A model generated the notes under the pieces. The model did no database searches. It was given only the letters and a program-made list of their open reading frames with translations, and had not been told where the DNA came from. Positions 1-5,087 of a DNA stretch of 5,087 bases are shown here, piece by piece. Source of the stretch: Rikenellaceae bacterium. GTDB taxonomy: Bacteria; Bacteroidota; Bacteroidia; Bacteroidales; Rikenellaceae. The stretch covers positions 1 to 5,087 of the forward strand of contig JAJQAW010000311.1 of the NCBI GenBank assembly GCA_021203585.1, written 5' to 3'. Position 1 is the first letter of the stretch. Every line of letters begins with the position of its first letter. The translations under genes and the position numbers were made by a program.

Positions 1-3
1 ATG

Positions 4-525
4 TTATTTATTTTGTTTCAATTCGGAAATACAGTCCGCAAAGTAAGCACTTTTTTCGGGAAATTTCAAACTTAACCGCCGATATATTGCAACAGCTTGT
101 TCGTGTAAACCCTGAGCGGCGTAGATTTTGGCCAACGGCTCGCTGACCAGATCGTCTTGTTCCGGTCCCGGTACACCCTGGGCCAAATCGGCAGTTTCCC
201 CGCCGGCCGAATTCTCCGGCACAATCCGTTTATCCGCTACGGCCAGAAAATCTTCCACCATAGCCATACTTCCACGTCTTTGGAGCGAGGACCAGTCCGG
301 TTCCTGCAACAGAAGTTCCGGGGCGGGATAGAAAGCCAGCCGCAAGGCCAGTTGATCTCGAATCCGAAGCGCCTCCGTTTCGTCCCCGCACCCTTCCGCC
401 AGTCGAAGCAGCAGCTGCTGCGCAGGGACGAGCCAGGGATACCGTCCCGCCAGCTGTTCCAGATCTTGCCGATCGCCGGGGGTAAGTGTTTGCGGATGCC
501 CGATCCGTTCGATCCATTTTTCCAT
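4..525 (-). CDS. TPR-like protein downstream of lptE
   Basis: Predicted protein of 173 residues. The start chosen is the ATG at 525-523, which shares one base with the lptE stop (TAATG), a typical coupled arrangement; an in-frame TTG at 531 would add only two residues. The last 48 residues (about 126-173) form a tetratricopeptide-like helical pair, with [10 protein letters not shown], then [24 protein letters not shown]. This C-terminal signature is what I recall from the conserved protein encoded between lptE and secG in Bacteroidales. The N-terminal part (about 1-75) is leucine-rich and probably helical; residues about 95-125 are a glycine/proline/acidic linker. There is no signal peptide or membrane segment, so it is probably cytoplasmic. 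Its biochemical role is not known to me; TPRs usually bind proteins. The stop codon is at 6-4, so the gene is complete, and the next operon gene (secG in relatives) would lie outside the window. Confidence 0.82.
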   Translation of the reverse strand: MEKWIERIGHPQTLTPGDRQDLEQLAGRYPWLVPAQQLLLRLAEGCGDETEALRIRDQLALRLAFYPAPELLLQEPDWSSLQRRGSMAMVEDFLAVADKRIVPENSAGGETADLAQGVPGPEQDDLVSEPLAKIYAAQGLHEQAVAIYRRLSLKFPEKSAYFADCISELKQNK

Positions 526-1058
526 TACCAATTCGATCCGGCTGCCATGTAAATATCGTCTACCAGCATGGTCACGATTTCCGGAATCAATTCGCCTTCC
601 ATCGATTGCAGGGTCAAGTTGCTATCGTAATCGACATAGTGCGAAAAGGTGCGGTTGAAATCGTACTCCGGTTCCAGGCGGTTTTTAAAACGAACCCTCA
701 CGGTGATGGTGAGCCGGTTCATGGCCGCCGGAAAATCGTTGGAAGCAGTCACTGCCGTCGGCGTCGAGGTGTATCCGACGATCTCCCCTTCGAAATCCAG
801 ATCGCCTTCCTCTTGAACGAGGCTCAGTCGAGTCTGGCTCACGAATTTTTCCTGTAAAGCATCCGTAAAGGTCGGACTCAATATCGTCGCGACCAAGGGA
901 GCGTTGTTCGGAAAATAAGCGATGCTCACCGTCCGCGCATCCGGATGGATCGAGGCTCCACTCAGGGTATAGGAAACCCGGCACCCCAGGCCGCTAAACA
1001 GGAAAAACAGGCCGGTTAAGCCCAGTGTAAAGACTATTTTTCTAATAATCGCTGTCAT
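525..1058 (-). CDS. lptE: LptE-family LPS-assembly lipoprotein
   Basis: Predicted protein of 177 residues, a usual size for Bacteroidota LptE. LptE is the outer-membrane lipoprotein that plugs the LptD barrel and helps place LPS on the cell surface. The N-terminus has a charged end (IIRK), a hydrophobic stretch (residues 8-25) and a cysteine at 26, giving a lipoprotein signal peptide. The mature start [12 protein letters not shown] closely resembles the C-[TS]-ISYKFNGASI start I know from Bacteroides homologues. Further family features are [33 protein letters not shown] (about residues 85-96), LTITVRVRF and a C-terminal NW. The lipobox GLGC is unusual because glycine, not leucine, stands at -3. 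The start overlaps the end of the upstream regulator gene by 17 nt, and the stop overlaps the next gene, so the three are one transcript. Identification rests on sequence pattern and gene order. Confidence 0.9.
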   Translation of the reverse strand: MTAIIRKIVFTLGLTGLFFLFSGLGCRVSYTLSGASIHPDARTVSIAYFPNNAPLVATILSPTFTDALQEKFVSQTRLSLVQEEGDLDFEGEIVGYTSTPTAVTASNDFPAAMNRLTITVRVRFKNRLEPEYDFNRTFSHYVDYDSNLTLQSMEGELIPEIVTMLVDDIYMAAGSNW

Positions 1059-2307
1059 GGATTCCCAGTTCTTTGATTTTCCGGTAAAGCGTACGTTCGG
1101 AGATAAAGAGTTCCCGGGCTGCGGCCGCGCGTTTACCGTTGTGTTTACGGAGGGCTTTGACGATGTTATCCCTCATTACTTTTTCTTTGGTCAGTTCTTC
1201 CGCCGGCCCCTCTTCGGTCACCTCTTCCGTTTCTACAAAGTCGGCATCGGGTGCCGCATCGGGTGCGGCAAAAAAGGAGGCCGGCGCCACCACAGAAGAT
1301 GCAACCGGTTGTGTGGCTGGAAGGTAAGTGGTCGCGGGCAGGGCTGCAGGCGTCGATTCGCCCGAACGTTCGGTACCGGCGCGCCCCATCAATTCCAACA
1401 TCATTTTCCGCAGATCGTTGATGTCTGTTTTCATGTCGAACAGGATTTTATACAGCAAATTCCGATCGCTTTGCTCCTCCCGGTATTCTCCGCCGGGAAC
1501 CACGGCGGGCACGGCGGCCGGGGCATAATCCGGAAGGTATTTTTTTAAAATGTCAGGTGTGATGGTGCGCGATTCTTCCACGGCGGATATTTGCTCGGCC
1601 ACGTTTTTCAGTTGCCGGACATTTCCCGGCCAACTGTAATCCTGCAGCACGATTTTGGCTTTATCGTCCAAGGTGATGGCCGGTATCCGGTATTGCAGGG
1701 CAATATCCGCAGCGAATTTACGAAACAGCAGATTGATATCCTCTTTTCGCTGACGCAATGGCGGCACATGGATAGGCACCGTATTGAGCCGGTAAAATAA
1801 ATCCTCCCGAAAACGGCCTTCGGCGATGGCTTTTCGTAAGTCGATGTTGGTAGCCGCCACGACGCGGACATTGGTTTTTTGCGATTTGGAAGACCCCACT
1901 CGTATAAACTCCCCGGTTTGCAGTACACGCAACAGCCTTACCTGAGTAGTAAGAGGCAATTCGGCCACCTCGTCCAGAAAAATCGTACCGTTATTGGCTA
2001 CTTCAAAATAACCTTTTCGGCTTTCCGTAGCTCCGGTGAAGGAGCCTTTTTCATGACCGAACAGCTCCGAGTCGATCGTGCCCTCCGGAATCGCACCGCA
2101 ATTGACCGCGATATAATTGCCATGTTTGCGAGCGCTACCGGCGTGAATGATCTGGGGAAAAAACTCTTTGCCCACCCCACTCTCTCCGGTGATCAGCACC
2201 GACAGATCGGTGGCTGCCACCCGAAGTGCCACTTCGATGGCGTGGTTCATTTCCGGGTTGTTCCCGATAATTCCAAAACGTTGTTTTACCGTTTGCAGAT
2301 GAGTCAT
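1042..2307 (-). CDS. Sigma-54-dependent transcriptional activator (AAA+ / Fis HTH)
   Basis: Predicted protein of 421 residues, an enhancer-binding protein that uses ATP hydrolysis to open RpoN promoters. It starts almost directly with the AAA+ domain and has no N-terminal receiver, PAS or GAF domain. Visible motifs: Walker A GESGVGKE (41-48); the sigma-54-contacting loop GSFTGA (88-93, a serine variant of GAFTGA); Walker B TIFLDE (108-113); sensor I around RVVAATN (148-154); arginine fingers in FREDLFYRLN (166-175); sensor II at GNVRQLKN (228-235). A long Ala/Pro/Val- and later Glu-rich linker (about 260-375) leads to a Fis-type helix-turn-helix (about 378-417, with KRAAAARELF and SERTLYRKIKEL). 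First gene of the operon with lptE and the TPR gene; a TATCTTTG element lies 21 bp upstream of the ATG. With no sensory domain, activity is probably set by expression or a partner. Its targets are unknown. Confidence 0.95.
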   Translation of the reverse strand: MTHLQTVKQRFGIIGNNPEMNHAIEVALRVAATDLSVLITGESGVGKEFFPQIIHAGSARKHGNYIAVNCGAIPEGTIDSELFGHEKGSFTGATESRKGYFEVANNGTIFLDEVAELPLTTQVRLLRVLQTGEFIRVGSSKSQKTNVRVVAATNIDLRKAIAEGRFREDLFYRLNTVPIHVPPLRQRKEDINLLFRKFAADIALQYRIPAITLDDKAKIVLQDYSWPGNVRQLKNVAEQISAVEESRTITPDILKKYLPDYAPAAVPAVVPGGEYREEQSDRNLLYKILFDMKTDINDLRKMMLELMGRAGTERSGESTPAALPATTYLPATQPVASSVVAPASFFAAPDAAPDADFVETEEVTEEGPAEELTKEKVMRDNIVKALRKHNGKRAAAARELFISERTLYRKIKELGIHDSDY

Positions 2308-2328
2308 TGTTTTTCGTTAATCGAACAG

Positions 2329-2336
2329 CAAAGATA
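2329..2336 (-). promoter_or_regulatory. Bacteroidota -7 promoter element for the regulator-lptE operon
   Basis: On the minus strand this reads TATCTTTG, a full match to the Bacteroidota housekeeping -7 consensus TAnnTTTG. It lies 21 bp upstream of the regulator ATG (2307), so the 5' leader would be only about 15 nt, A-rich and without a Shine-Dalgarno sequence, as is usual in this phylum. I see no good -33 TTTG at the expected distance. Confidence 0.55.
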
Positions 2337-2392
2337 ACCTTTTTTCGGTACATTTCCGAGCCGATTATCCCGTGCGGTAAAATGAAATCGTT

Positions 2393-2400
2393 TATCTTTG
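2393..2400 (+). promoter_or_regulatory. Bacteroidota -7 promoter element for the DUF4491 gene
   Basis: TATCTTTG matches TAnnTTTG and lies 19 bp upstream of the ATG at 2420. It mirrors the minus-strand element at 2329-2336; with flanks the two form a perfect 10-bp inverted pair (GCAAAGATAA at 2328-2337, TTATCTTTGC at 2392-2401). The -33 region is not recognisable. The transcript probably continues into the broken TraB gene, because no separate promoter is visible in 2735-2822. Confidence 0.55.
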
Positions 2401-2419
2401 CGTTTTTATTTTATCGCTT

Positions 2420-2734
2420 ATGGATTTTCTCACCACATACCACCTTTCCGGGCTGGCTATCGGTCTGGCCACTTTTTTAATCATCGGACTATTTCACCTG
2501 CTGGTCGTCAAGTGCGAATACTATTTCGGCACCTCCTGCTGGTGGATCTTCCTGGTGATGGGAGCCGGAGAGATCGTGCTGTCCATCCTGACCGAACAAG
2601 TCATACTCTCCGCTCTGGCCGGAGTTTTCGCCTTTACCTCCTTCTGGACCATCAAAGAATTGTTCGAACAAAAAGAACGGGTAGCCAAAGGCTGGTTTCC
2701 GGCCAACCCGAAGCGGGTAAATAAGATTCGGTAA
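2420..2734 (+). CDS. DUF4491 family small membrane protein
   Basis: Predicted protein of 104 residues with about three transmembrane helices: residues 11-30 (GLAIGLATFLIIGLFHLLVV), 41-58 (WWIFLVMGAGEIVLSILT) and 61-78. Between the first two lies the conserved-looking VKCEYYFGTSCWW (30-42). The C-terminal tail is polar, ELFEQKERVAKGWFPANPKR (80-99), and I recall this KGWFP-NPKR tail with the YYFGT-CWW segment as the hallmark of DUF4491 proteins of Bacteroides and relatives. Length is that of the family. It acts in the cytoplasmic membrane; no function is established to my knowledge. Two cysteines (32, 40) flank the YYFGT loop. It is transcribed away from the lptE operon from a back-to-back promoter, with the TraB-family remnant 88 bp downstream. 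Confidence 0.9.
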   Translation: MDFLTTYHLSGLAIGLATFLIIGLFHLLVVKCEYYFGTSCWWIFLVMGAGEIVLSILTEQVILSALAGVFAFTSFWTIKELFEQKERVAKGWFPANPKRVNKIR

Positions 2735-2822
2735 TAAAACGGAGACCGATCGCAAAAGCTACCGACCGGACCGGATCACCACTGACACCGCAAGCGGTTT
2801 CAAACAAGTTACACAAAACAGC

Positions 2823-3801
2823 ATGGTCACCCTTCCCTTGGCATACGCTCCCTTTACCGGAATGAGCCCCGAGTGCGGGAGATTCACCGGTTCGCTACTC
2901 TGGAAAATTTCGGGAAACGGCCTGAATACCCCCTCTTATATTTTCGGTACGCACCACTTTGCCGAGGCGGCATTCGCCCTGCATTACCCCGGATTAGGTC
3001 CGGCCCTGGAGCGTTGTACGCAGCTGGTCGGAGAACTCGATATATGGCAACTGAAAGAGCATGCCCGGGAGGCACGAACGGTACTGAACCGATACATGTT
3101 ATTGCCGGAAGATGTCGTTTATGCCGATCTGCTGCCGGAAGATGACCTGTTAAAGCTCGACCGGGGATTGCAATCGGTACTCGGAAGCGGTCTCGATCGA
3201 CTGGGAAGCATGAAACCGTCAGGCATCGGTATGGTTCTGATTCCCCAAAAGATGTATCGTGAATGCATGCCGGAGTTCGATCTGCATCAGCATGTCAGTA
3301 TGGATCAACGATTGCAGGAAATCGCTCGCGCTCAGGGCAAAACCGTACGGGGCACTGGAAACTCTCGAAGAGCAATACAGCGCTTTGTATGAGGCAGAAC
3401 CGTTGGCTGAACAAGCACGCATGCTGCTCCGTATGGTAGAAGAGGCCGCTCGTGCATCCGATGAAAAGGAAAAATACGGGGTCCGGTCGATCCGGTTGCT
3501 GAACCAATGCTACACCGATTCTGACTTGCAGGGGATGTATACCCGGAGTTTCGTAGATCCGGAATCTACTTGTATCCTGTCCGAAGAAACGGCTCGGTCG
3601 ATCAATCGAAACCGCAATAGCCGATGGATCGAACAATTGCCCGGGATTTTCGCCGACGGCCCGGCCTTTGTGGCTGTCGGAGCCCTGCATCTTTGCGGAC
3701 AGGAAGACCTCCTCTGCCGGCTCGAAGAGCGCGGCTATCACATCGAAGCGGTCCTTCCAACCGGGGAATCTGCTGAAACCCGCGCCCTTTCGACATTTTG
3801 A
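2823..3801 (+). pseudogene. TraB/GumN-family protein gene, broken by a frameshift
   Basis: Two overlapping reading frames together make one TraB/GumN (Tiki-like) protein. The first frame (from ATG 2823) gives the N-terminal half: LLWKISGNG (25-33), the first GX2H motif GTHH (42-45) and the conserved glutamate in GELD (70-73). It runs correctly to about MDQRLQEIARAQGK (160-173), then reads out of frame to a stop at 3392. The second frame carries on with LETLEEQYSALYEAEPL and ends with GPAFVAVGALHL, holding the second GX2H (GALH), and LEERGYHIEAV, stopping at 3801. Removing one base, from AAAA (3339-3342) or GGGG (3349-3352), restores a continuous protein of 325 residues. All residues tied to metal-dependent peptidase activity in this family (both GX2H motifs and the Glu) survive, so the break is recent or a sequence error. 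The N-terminus lacks an obvious signal peptide, although many bacterial relatives are exported. No clear Shine-Dalgarno or own promoter is visible. Confidence 0.85.
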
Positions 3802-3824
3802 ACAGAATGAATCCCAAATAGACC

Positions 3825-3854
3825 TTTCTGCATCCTGCCGGCACGCTACCTTTG
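3825..3854 (+). promoter_or_regulatory. Promoter of the LPS kinase gene
   Basis: TACCTTTG at 3847-3854 matches the Bacteroidota -7 consensus TAnnTTTG. TTTC at 3825-3828, 18 bp upstream, could serve as a weak -33 element (consensus TTTG). Transcription would start near 3860, giving a leader of about 65 nt before the kinase ATG at 3926. The promoter begins only 23 bp after the TraB-family stop codon. Confidence 0.5.
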
Positions 3855-3859
3855 CAGTA

Positions 3860-3879
3860 TTCCTCCGCAAACGGAGGAA
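3860..3879 (+). promoter_or_regulatory. Perfect 8-bp hairpin at the predicted 5' end of the kinase mRNA
   Basis: TTCCTCCG (3860-3867) and CGGAGGAA (3872-3879) form an 8-bp perfect stem with the 4-nt loop CAAA. It starts where transcription from the TACCTTTG promoter should begin, so it may protect the 5' end of the mRNA. No T tract follows, so it is not a normal terminator of the upstream gene. The right arm contains GGAGG, but it is about 50 nt from the ATG and cannot act as its ribosome-binding site directly. Confidence 0.45.
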
Positions 3880-3925
3880 CGGACCGGGGCGGCGGGAATA
3901 AGAAAGGTTCGCGAATTTGAAAAGA

Positions 3926-4666
3926 ATGAAAATTGTAATTGCCGAAGCATTTGAAAACCTTTCCGATTTTATCCGGAACCTGCCCCAAGGAAGCCACCCC
4001 GTGGACGAGGTAATTCGGGATCACCGGAATATCCTGACCAAAGTGACCCTCGAGGGAAAAACTTACGTGATAAAACAGTACGTCCGTCCCCGGTTTTACA
4101 ACCGGATCGCTTATACTTTTTTACGCAAAAGCAAAGCCCGGCGTTCGTATGAATACGCCTTCGAATTATTTCGGCGCGGCATCGGTACGGCCAATCCGGT
4201 GGCCTACATCGAAATAAAAAAAGGAGGCTTGTTCTACACCGGTTATTTCGTATCGGAATTTCTGGATCAACCGCTTCTGACTACCCTCGAGGAATACCCC
4301 GAACGGTTGCAGGTACTGGAAGATTTCGTCGATTTTACGGTACGGCTTCACCAGCAGGGTATCATTCACCGCGATTACAATCCGTTGAATATCCTCTACC
4401 GAAAAGAGGCGGGAAATTACCGTTTTTCGATCATTGACATCAACCGGATGAATTTCCGGAAAAAGTTATCGAAACGCCAATGCCTGAACAGTATGAAACG
4501 CCTTGGCTTCGATTATCCACTGTTGGCTCAATACGTAAGCAGATATGCTCAAAAACGAGGATGGTACCCGGAATACACGTTGGGGAAATTTTTCACCCTG
4601 CGGGAAAAATTTCTAAAACCGCGCAGAAAGAAAATGCAGAAAACAGTTTCGAATAAAAGTTCATAA
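3926..4666 (+). CDS. Lipopolysaccharide kinase (Kdo/WaaP/InaA-type)
   Basis: Predicted protein of 246 residues with a protein-kinase-like fold as in the LPS core kinases that phosphorylate Kdo or heptose. I chose the ATG at 3926; an in-frame TTG at 3917 is three codons upstream. Visible motifs: the ATP-binding lysine in YVIKQY (K50), a candidate helix-C glutamate in RRSYEYAFEL (E76 or E80), a hinge-like VSEFLD (109-114), the catalytic loop HRDYNPLN (H148, D150, N155) and the metal-binding aspartate in IIDINR (D171), which replaces the DFG of protein kinases. The C-terminus is strongly basic (KPRRKKMQK), fitting a cytoplasmic enzyme touching the inner-membrane face. HRD-Y-N-P-L-N plus DIN-R is typical of the Bacteroidota members annotated as InaA-family lipopolysaccharide kinases. 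The gene has its own promoter, and the nearest terminator is at 4841-4873. The exact acceptor sugar cannot be read from the sequence. Confidence 0.85.
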   Translation: MKIVIAEAFENLSDFIRNLPQGSHPVDEVIRDHRNILTKVTLEGKTYVIKQYVRPRFYNRIAYTFLRKSKARRSYEYAFELFRRGIGTANPVAYIEIKKGGLFYTGYFVSEFLDQPLLTTLEEYPERLQVLEDFVDFTVRLHQQGIIHRDYNPLNILYRKEAGNYRFSIIDINRMNFRKKLSKRQCLNSMKRLGFDYPLLAQYVSRYAQKRGWYPEYTLGKFFTLREKFLKPRRKKMQKTVSNKSS

Positions 4667-4723
4667 AGTAATTATCAACCACGACAGCGACCGGTTTCCT
4701 GTTTCGCGAAGGCCAATGATCCA

Positions 4724-4753
4724 GTTCGGTTTAGTTCAGTTTAGTGTCTTTTA
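4724..4753 (+). repeat. 10-bp tandem repeat, GTTC(G/A)GTTTA
   Basis: Two adjacent units, GTTCGGTTTA (4724-4733) and GTTCAGTTTA (4734-4743), differ at one base. A third unit, GTGTCTTTTA (4744-4753), matches the second at 6 of 10 bases. A 10-bp period puts the units on one face of the helix, so it could be a protein-binding site, but simple slippage is equally possible. Confidence 0.6.
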
Positions 4754-4840
4754 GAATCAGTAGTGTGGGAGATTGGAAGAGAAGCAGGTTTTTATCTCAG
4801 GGGACTCATGTGCGGATAAAGATCGAGTGGCTGTCGAATT

Positions 4841-4873
4841 AACGGGGATGCCGGGAGGTACCCCCGTTTTTTT
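4841..4873 (+). terminator. Intrinsic terminator after the LPS kinase
   Basis: AACGGGG (4841-4847) pairs with CCCCGTT (4862-4868), and the stem is extended past an A-C mismatch by TGCC pairing with GGTA around the loop GGGA, a GNRA-type tetraloop. A run of seven T (4867-4873) follows at once. It ends plus-strand transcripts from the kinase side, isolating the gene that begins at 5064. Confidence 0.82.
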
Positions 4874-4883
4874 CTCTCCCGGC
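4850..4883 (+). promoter_or_regulatory. Alternative stem competing with the terminator
   Basis: GCCGGGAG (4850-4857) is a perfect 8-bp complement of CTCCCGGC (4876-4883), with an 18-nt loop. The left arm is the apical part of the terminator hairpin, so the two folds exclude each other in part. The right arm is made only after the T tract, which makes classical antitermination doubtful; it could instead protect the 3' end of read-through RNA. Confidence 0.35.
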
Positions 4884-4899
4884 GCCTATTAAAGCAGGA

Positions 4900-4928
4900 G
4901 TTAATTAAAGGTTAATTAAACATTAAAT
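4900..4928 (+). promoter_or_regulatory. 11-bp-spaced direct repeats, candidate activator operator
   Basis: GTTAATTAAA occurs at 4900-4909 and again at 4911-4920, exactly 11 bp apart; a third weaker unit, ATTAAATA, follows at 4922-4929. Direct repeats of a TTAA-containing half-site with 11-bp period are what OmpR/PhoB-type winged-helix response regulators bind. The block ends about 25 bp before a possible -7 element (4954-4961), where an activator would sit. The regulator is unknown. Confidence 0.45.
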
Positions 4929-4953
4929 AGCGGAATTTACAGGATCAGGCGCT

Positions 4954-4961
4954 TATATTTA
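4954..4961 (+). promoter_or_regulatory. Weak -7 element for the gene starting at 5064
   Basis: TATATTTA differs from TAnnTTTG only at the last base. No -33 TTTG is visible at the normal spacing, which fits an activator-dependent promoter using the upstream 11-bp repeats. Transcription would start near 4967 and give a leader of about 95 nt. Confidence 0.3.
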
Positions 4962-4970
4962 CATCAGAAA

Positions 4971-4988
4971 CCAGATCACACGGTCTGG
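4971..4988 (+). promoter_or_regulatory. Small hairpin in the leader
   Basis: CCAGATC (4971-4977) pairs with GGTCTGG (4982-4988), with one T-G wobble and loop ACAC. It lies right after the predicted transcription start, like the 5' hairpin of the kinase transcript. Confidence 0.35.
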
Positions 4989-5033
4989 ATGAAGATGAAC
5001 GGGTACAGGCTGATCTGTACAGGGGGGGGGTAA
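4989..5033 (+). CDS. Possible 14-codon leader ORF ending in the G9 tract
   Basis: An ATG at 4989 opens a frame encoding MKMNGYRLICTGGG, ending at TAA (5031-5033). The final three codons are GGG and consist entirely of the nine-G run. The start follows the hairpin 4971-4988 directly. There is no evidence of translation beyond an open frame, and short ORFs arise easily by chance; a shift in the G count would change its length. Confidence 0.2.
   Translation: MKMNGYRLICTGGG
5003..5020 (+). repeat. Perfect inverted repeat GTACAG-N6-CTGTAC
   Basis: GTACAG (5003-5008) and CTGTAC (5015-5020) are perfect inverted copies with a 6-nt spacer, directly before the G9 tract. It may be an RNA hairpin in the leader or a dyad operator for a dimeric repressor downstream of the promoter. 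Confidence 0.45.
5022..5030 (+). repeat. Homopolymer of nine G
   Basis: An uninterrupted G9 run lies 33 bp before the ATG at 5064. Such tracts change length by replication slippage and are used for phase variation in several bacteria, but they are also prone to sequencing and assembly error. Confidence 0.7.
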
Positions 5034-5063
5034 CACCGGCGTGGCCATGTAAATTATACACTT

Positions 5064-5087
5064 ATGACGATCCCGACGAAAAAAGAG
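5064..5087 (+). CDS. Start of a gene leaving the window
   Basis: The ATG at 5064 opens a frame reading MTIPTKKE to the window edge. It lies at the end of a promoter-like leader and is preceded by AT-rich sequence without a Shine-Dalgarno, as expected for Bacteroidota. Eight codons are too few to name the product. The frame beginning at 4989 would run over this start in another frame if the G tract had ten bases, so the true start is not certain. Confidence 0.4.

Larger units (their letters stand above)
4667..5063. other. Long non-coding region between the LPS kinase and the next gene
   Basis: About 400 bases contain no convincing gene in any frame; only mini-ORFs are present. The first 175 bases (4667-4841) hold a 10-bp tandem repeat and otherwise nothing I can identify; they would be an unusually long 3' UTR or could hide a small RNA. 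Then follow an intrinsic terminator, an 11-bp-spaced direct repeat, a weak -7 element, two hairpins and a G9 tract, listed separately. Confidence 0.7.

Noticed and set aside
157..552. Plus-strand frame of 131 codons opposite the TPR gene
   Set aside because: It is antisense to a protein with recognisable family features and its translation shows no family pattern; a shadow frame.
2787..2798. Short palindrome ACCGCAAGCGGT between DUF4491 and TraB
   Set aside because: Only 4-5 pairs and followed by just three T, too weak to call a terminator.
3295..3870. Minus-strand frame of 191 codons opposite the TraB-family gene
   Set aside because: The plus-strand frames here encode clear TraB motifs; the antisense product is Arg/Phe/Cys-rich without domain signs.
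3602..4024. Minus-strand frame of 140 codons spanning the TraB end and the kinase promoter
   Set aside because: It overlaps two plus-strand coding regions and a good promoter and has no recognisable protein features.
4717..4755. 12-codon ORF starting at ATG 4717
   Set aside because: Very short, no promoter or start context, and most of it is the 10-bp tandem repeat.
4775..4788. GGAAGAGAAGCAGG resembles the apical loop of SRP RNA
   Set aside because: The bases before GGAA do not pair with those after it, and the matching 5' strand (TCAGG type) is missing, so an SRP RNA is not supported.
4667..5063. Search for tRNA, CRISPR, riboswitch or IS ends in the intergenic region
   Set aside because: No T-loop or cloverleaf pattern, no spaced identical repeats of CRISPR length, no riboswitch core that I recognise, and no terminal inverted repeats with a transposase.

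Overview
The window looks like chromosomal DNA of a Bacteroidota bacterium, most likely of the order Bacteroidales. The evidence is as follows. The left half carries a regulator - lptE - TPR gene order that I know from Bacteroidales genomes. A DUF4491 membrane protein, a family I know mainly from Bacteroides relatives, sits next to it. The start codons lack clear Shine-Dalgarno sequences. Several genes are preceded by the Bacteroidota -7 element TAnnTTTG. Base composition is roughly balanced, so a Rikenellaceae- or Porphyromonadaceae-like host is possible, but I cannot fix the genus.

Layout. On the minus strand (2307 down to 4) lies a tightly overlapping three-gene operon. It encodes a sigma-54 (RpoN) enhancer-binding protein without a receiver domain, the LPS-transport lipoprotein LptE, and a small protein ending in a TPR-like helical repeat. 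A 112-bp divergent promoter region (2308-2419) separates it from plus-strand genes and holds two facing copies of TATCTTTG. On the plus strand come a DUF4491 three-helix membrane protein (2420-2734), a TraB/GumN-family gene broken by a one-base frameshift (2823-3801), and a lipopolysaccharide (Kdo/WaaP/InaA-type) kinase with its own promoter (3926-4666).

The last 420 bases are almost free of genes but rich in signals. They contain a 10-bp tandem repeat, a strong intrinsic terminator with a competing stem, an 11-bp-spaced TTAATTAA direct repeat resembling a response-regulator operator, a possible -7 element, two small hairpins, a 14-codon leader ORF ending in a run of nine G, and finally the first eight codons of a gene that leaves the window.

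How the genes fit together: LptE and the LPS kinase both concern the outer membrane and LPS, and the sigma-54 activator is co-transcribed with lptE, so an envelope theme is likely. I see no clear new multi-gene system. The most interesting parts are the broken TraB gene and the structured, G9-bearing leader at the right edge.
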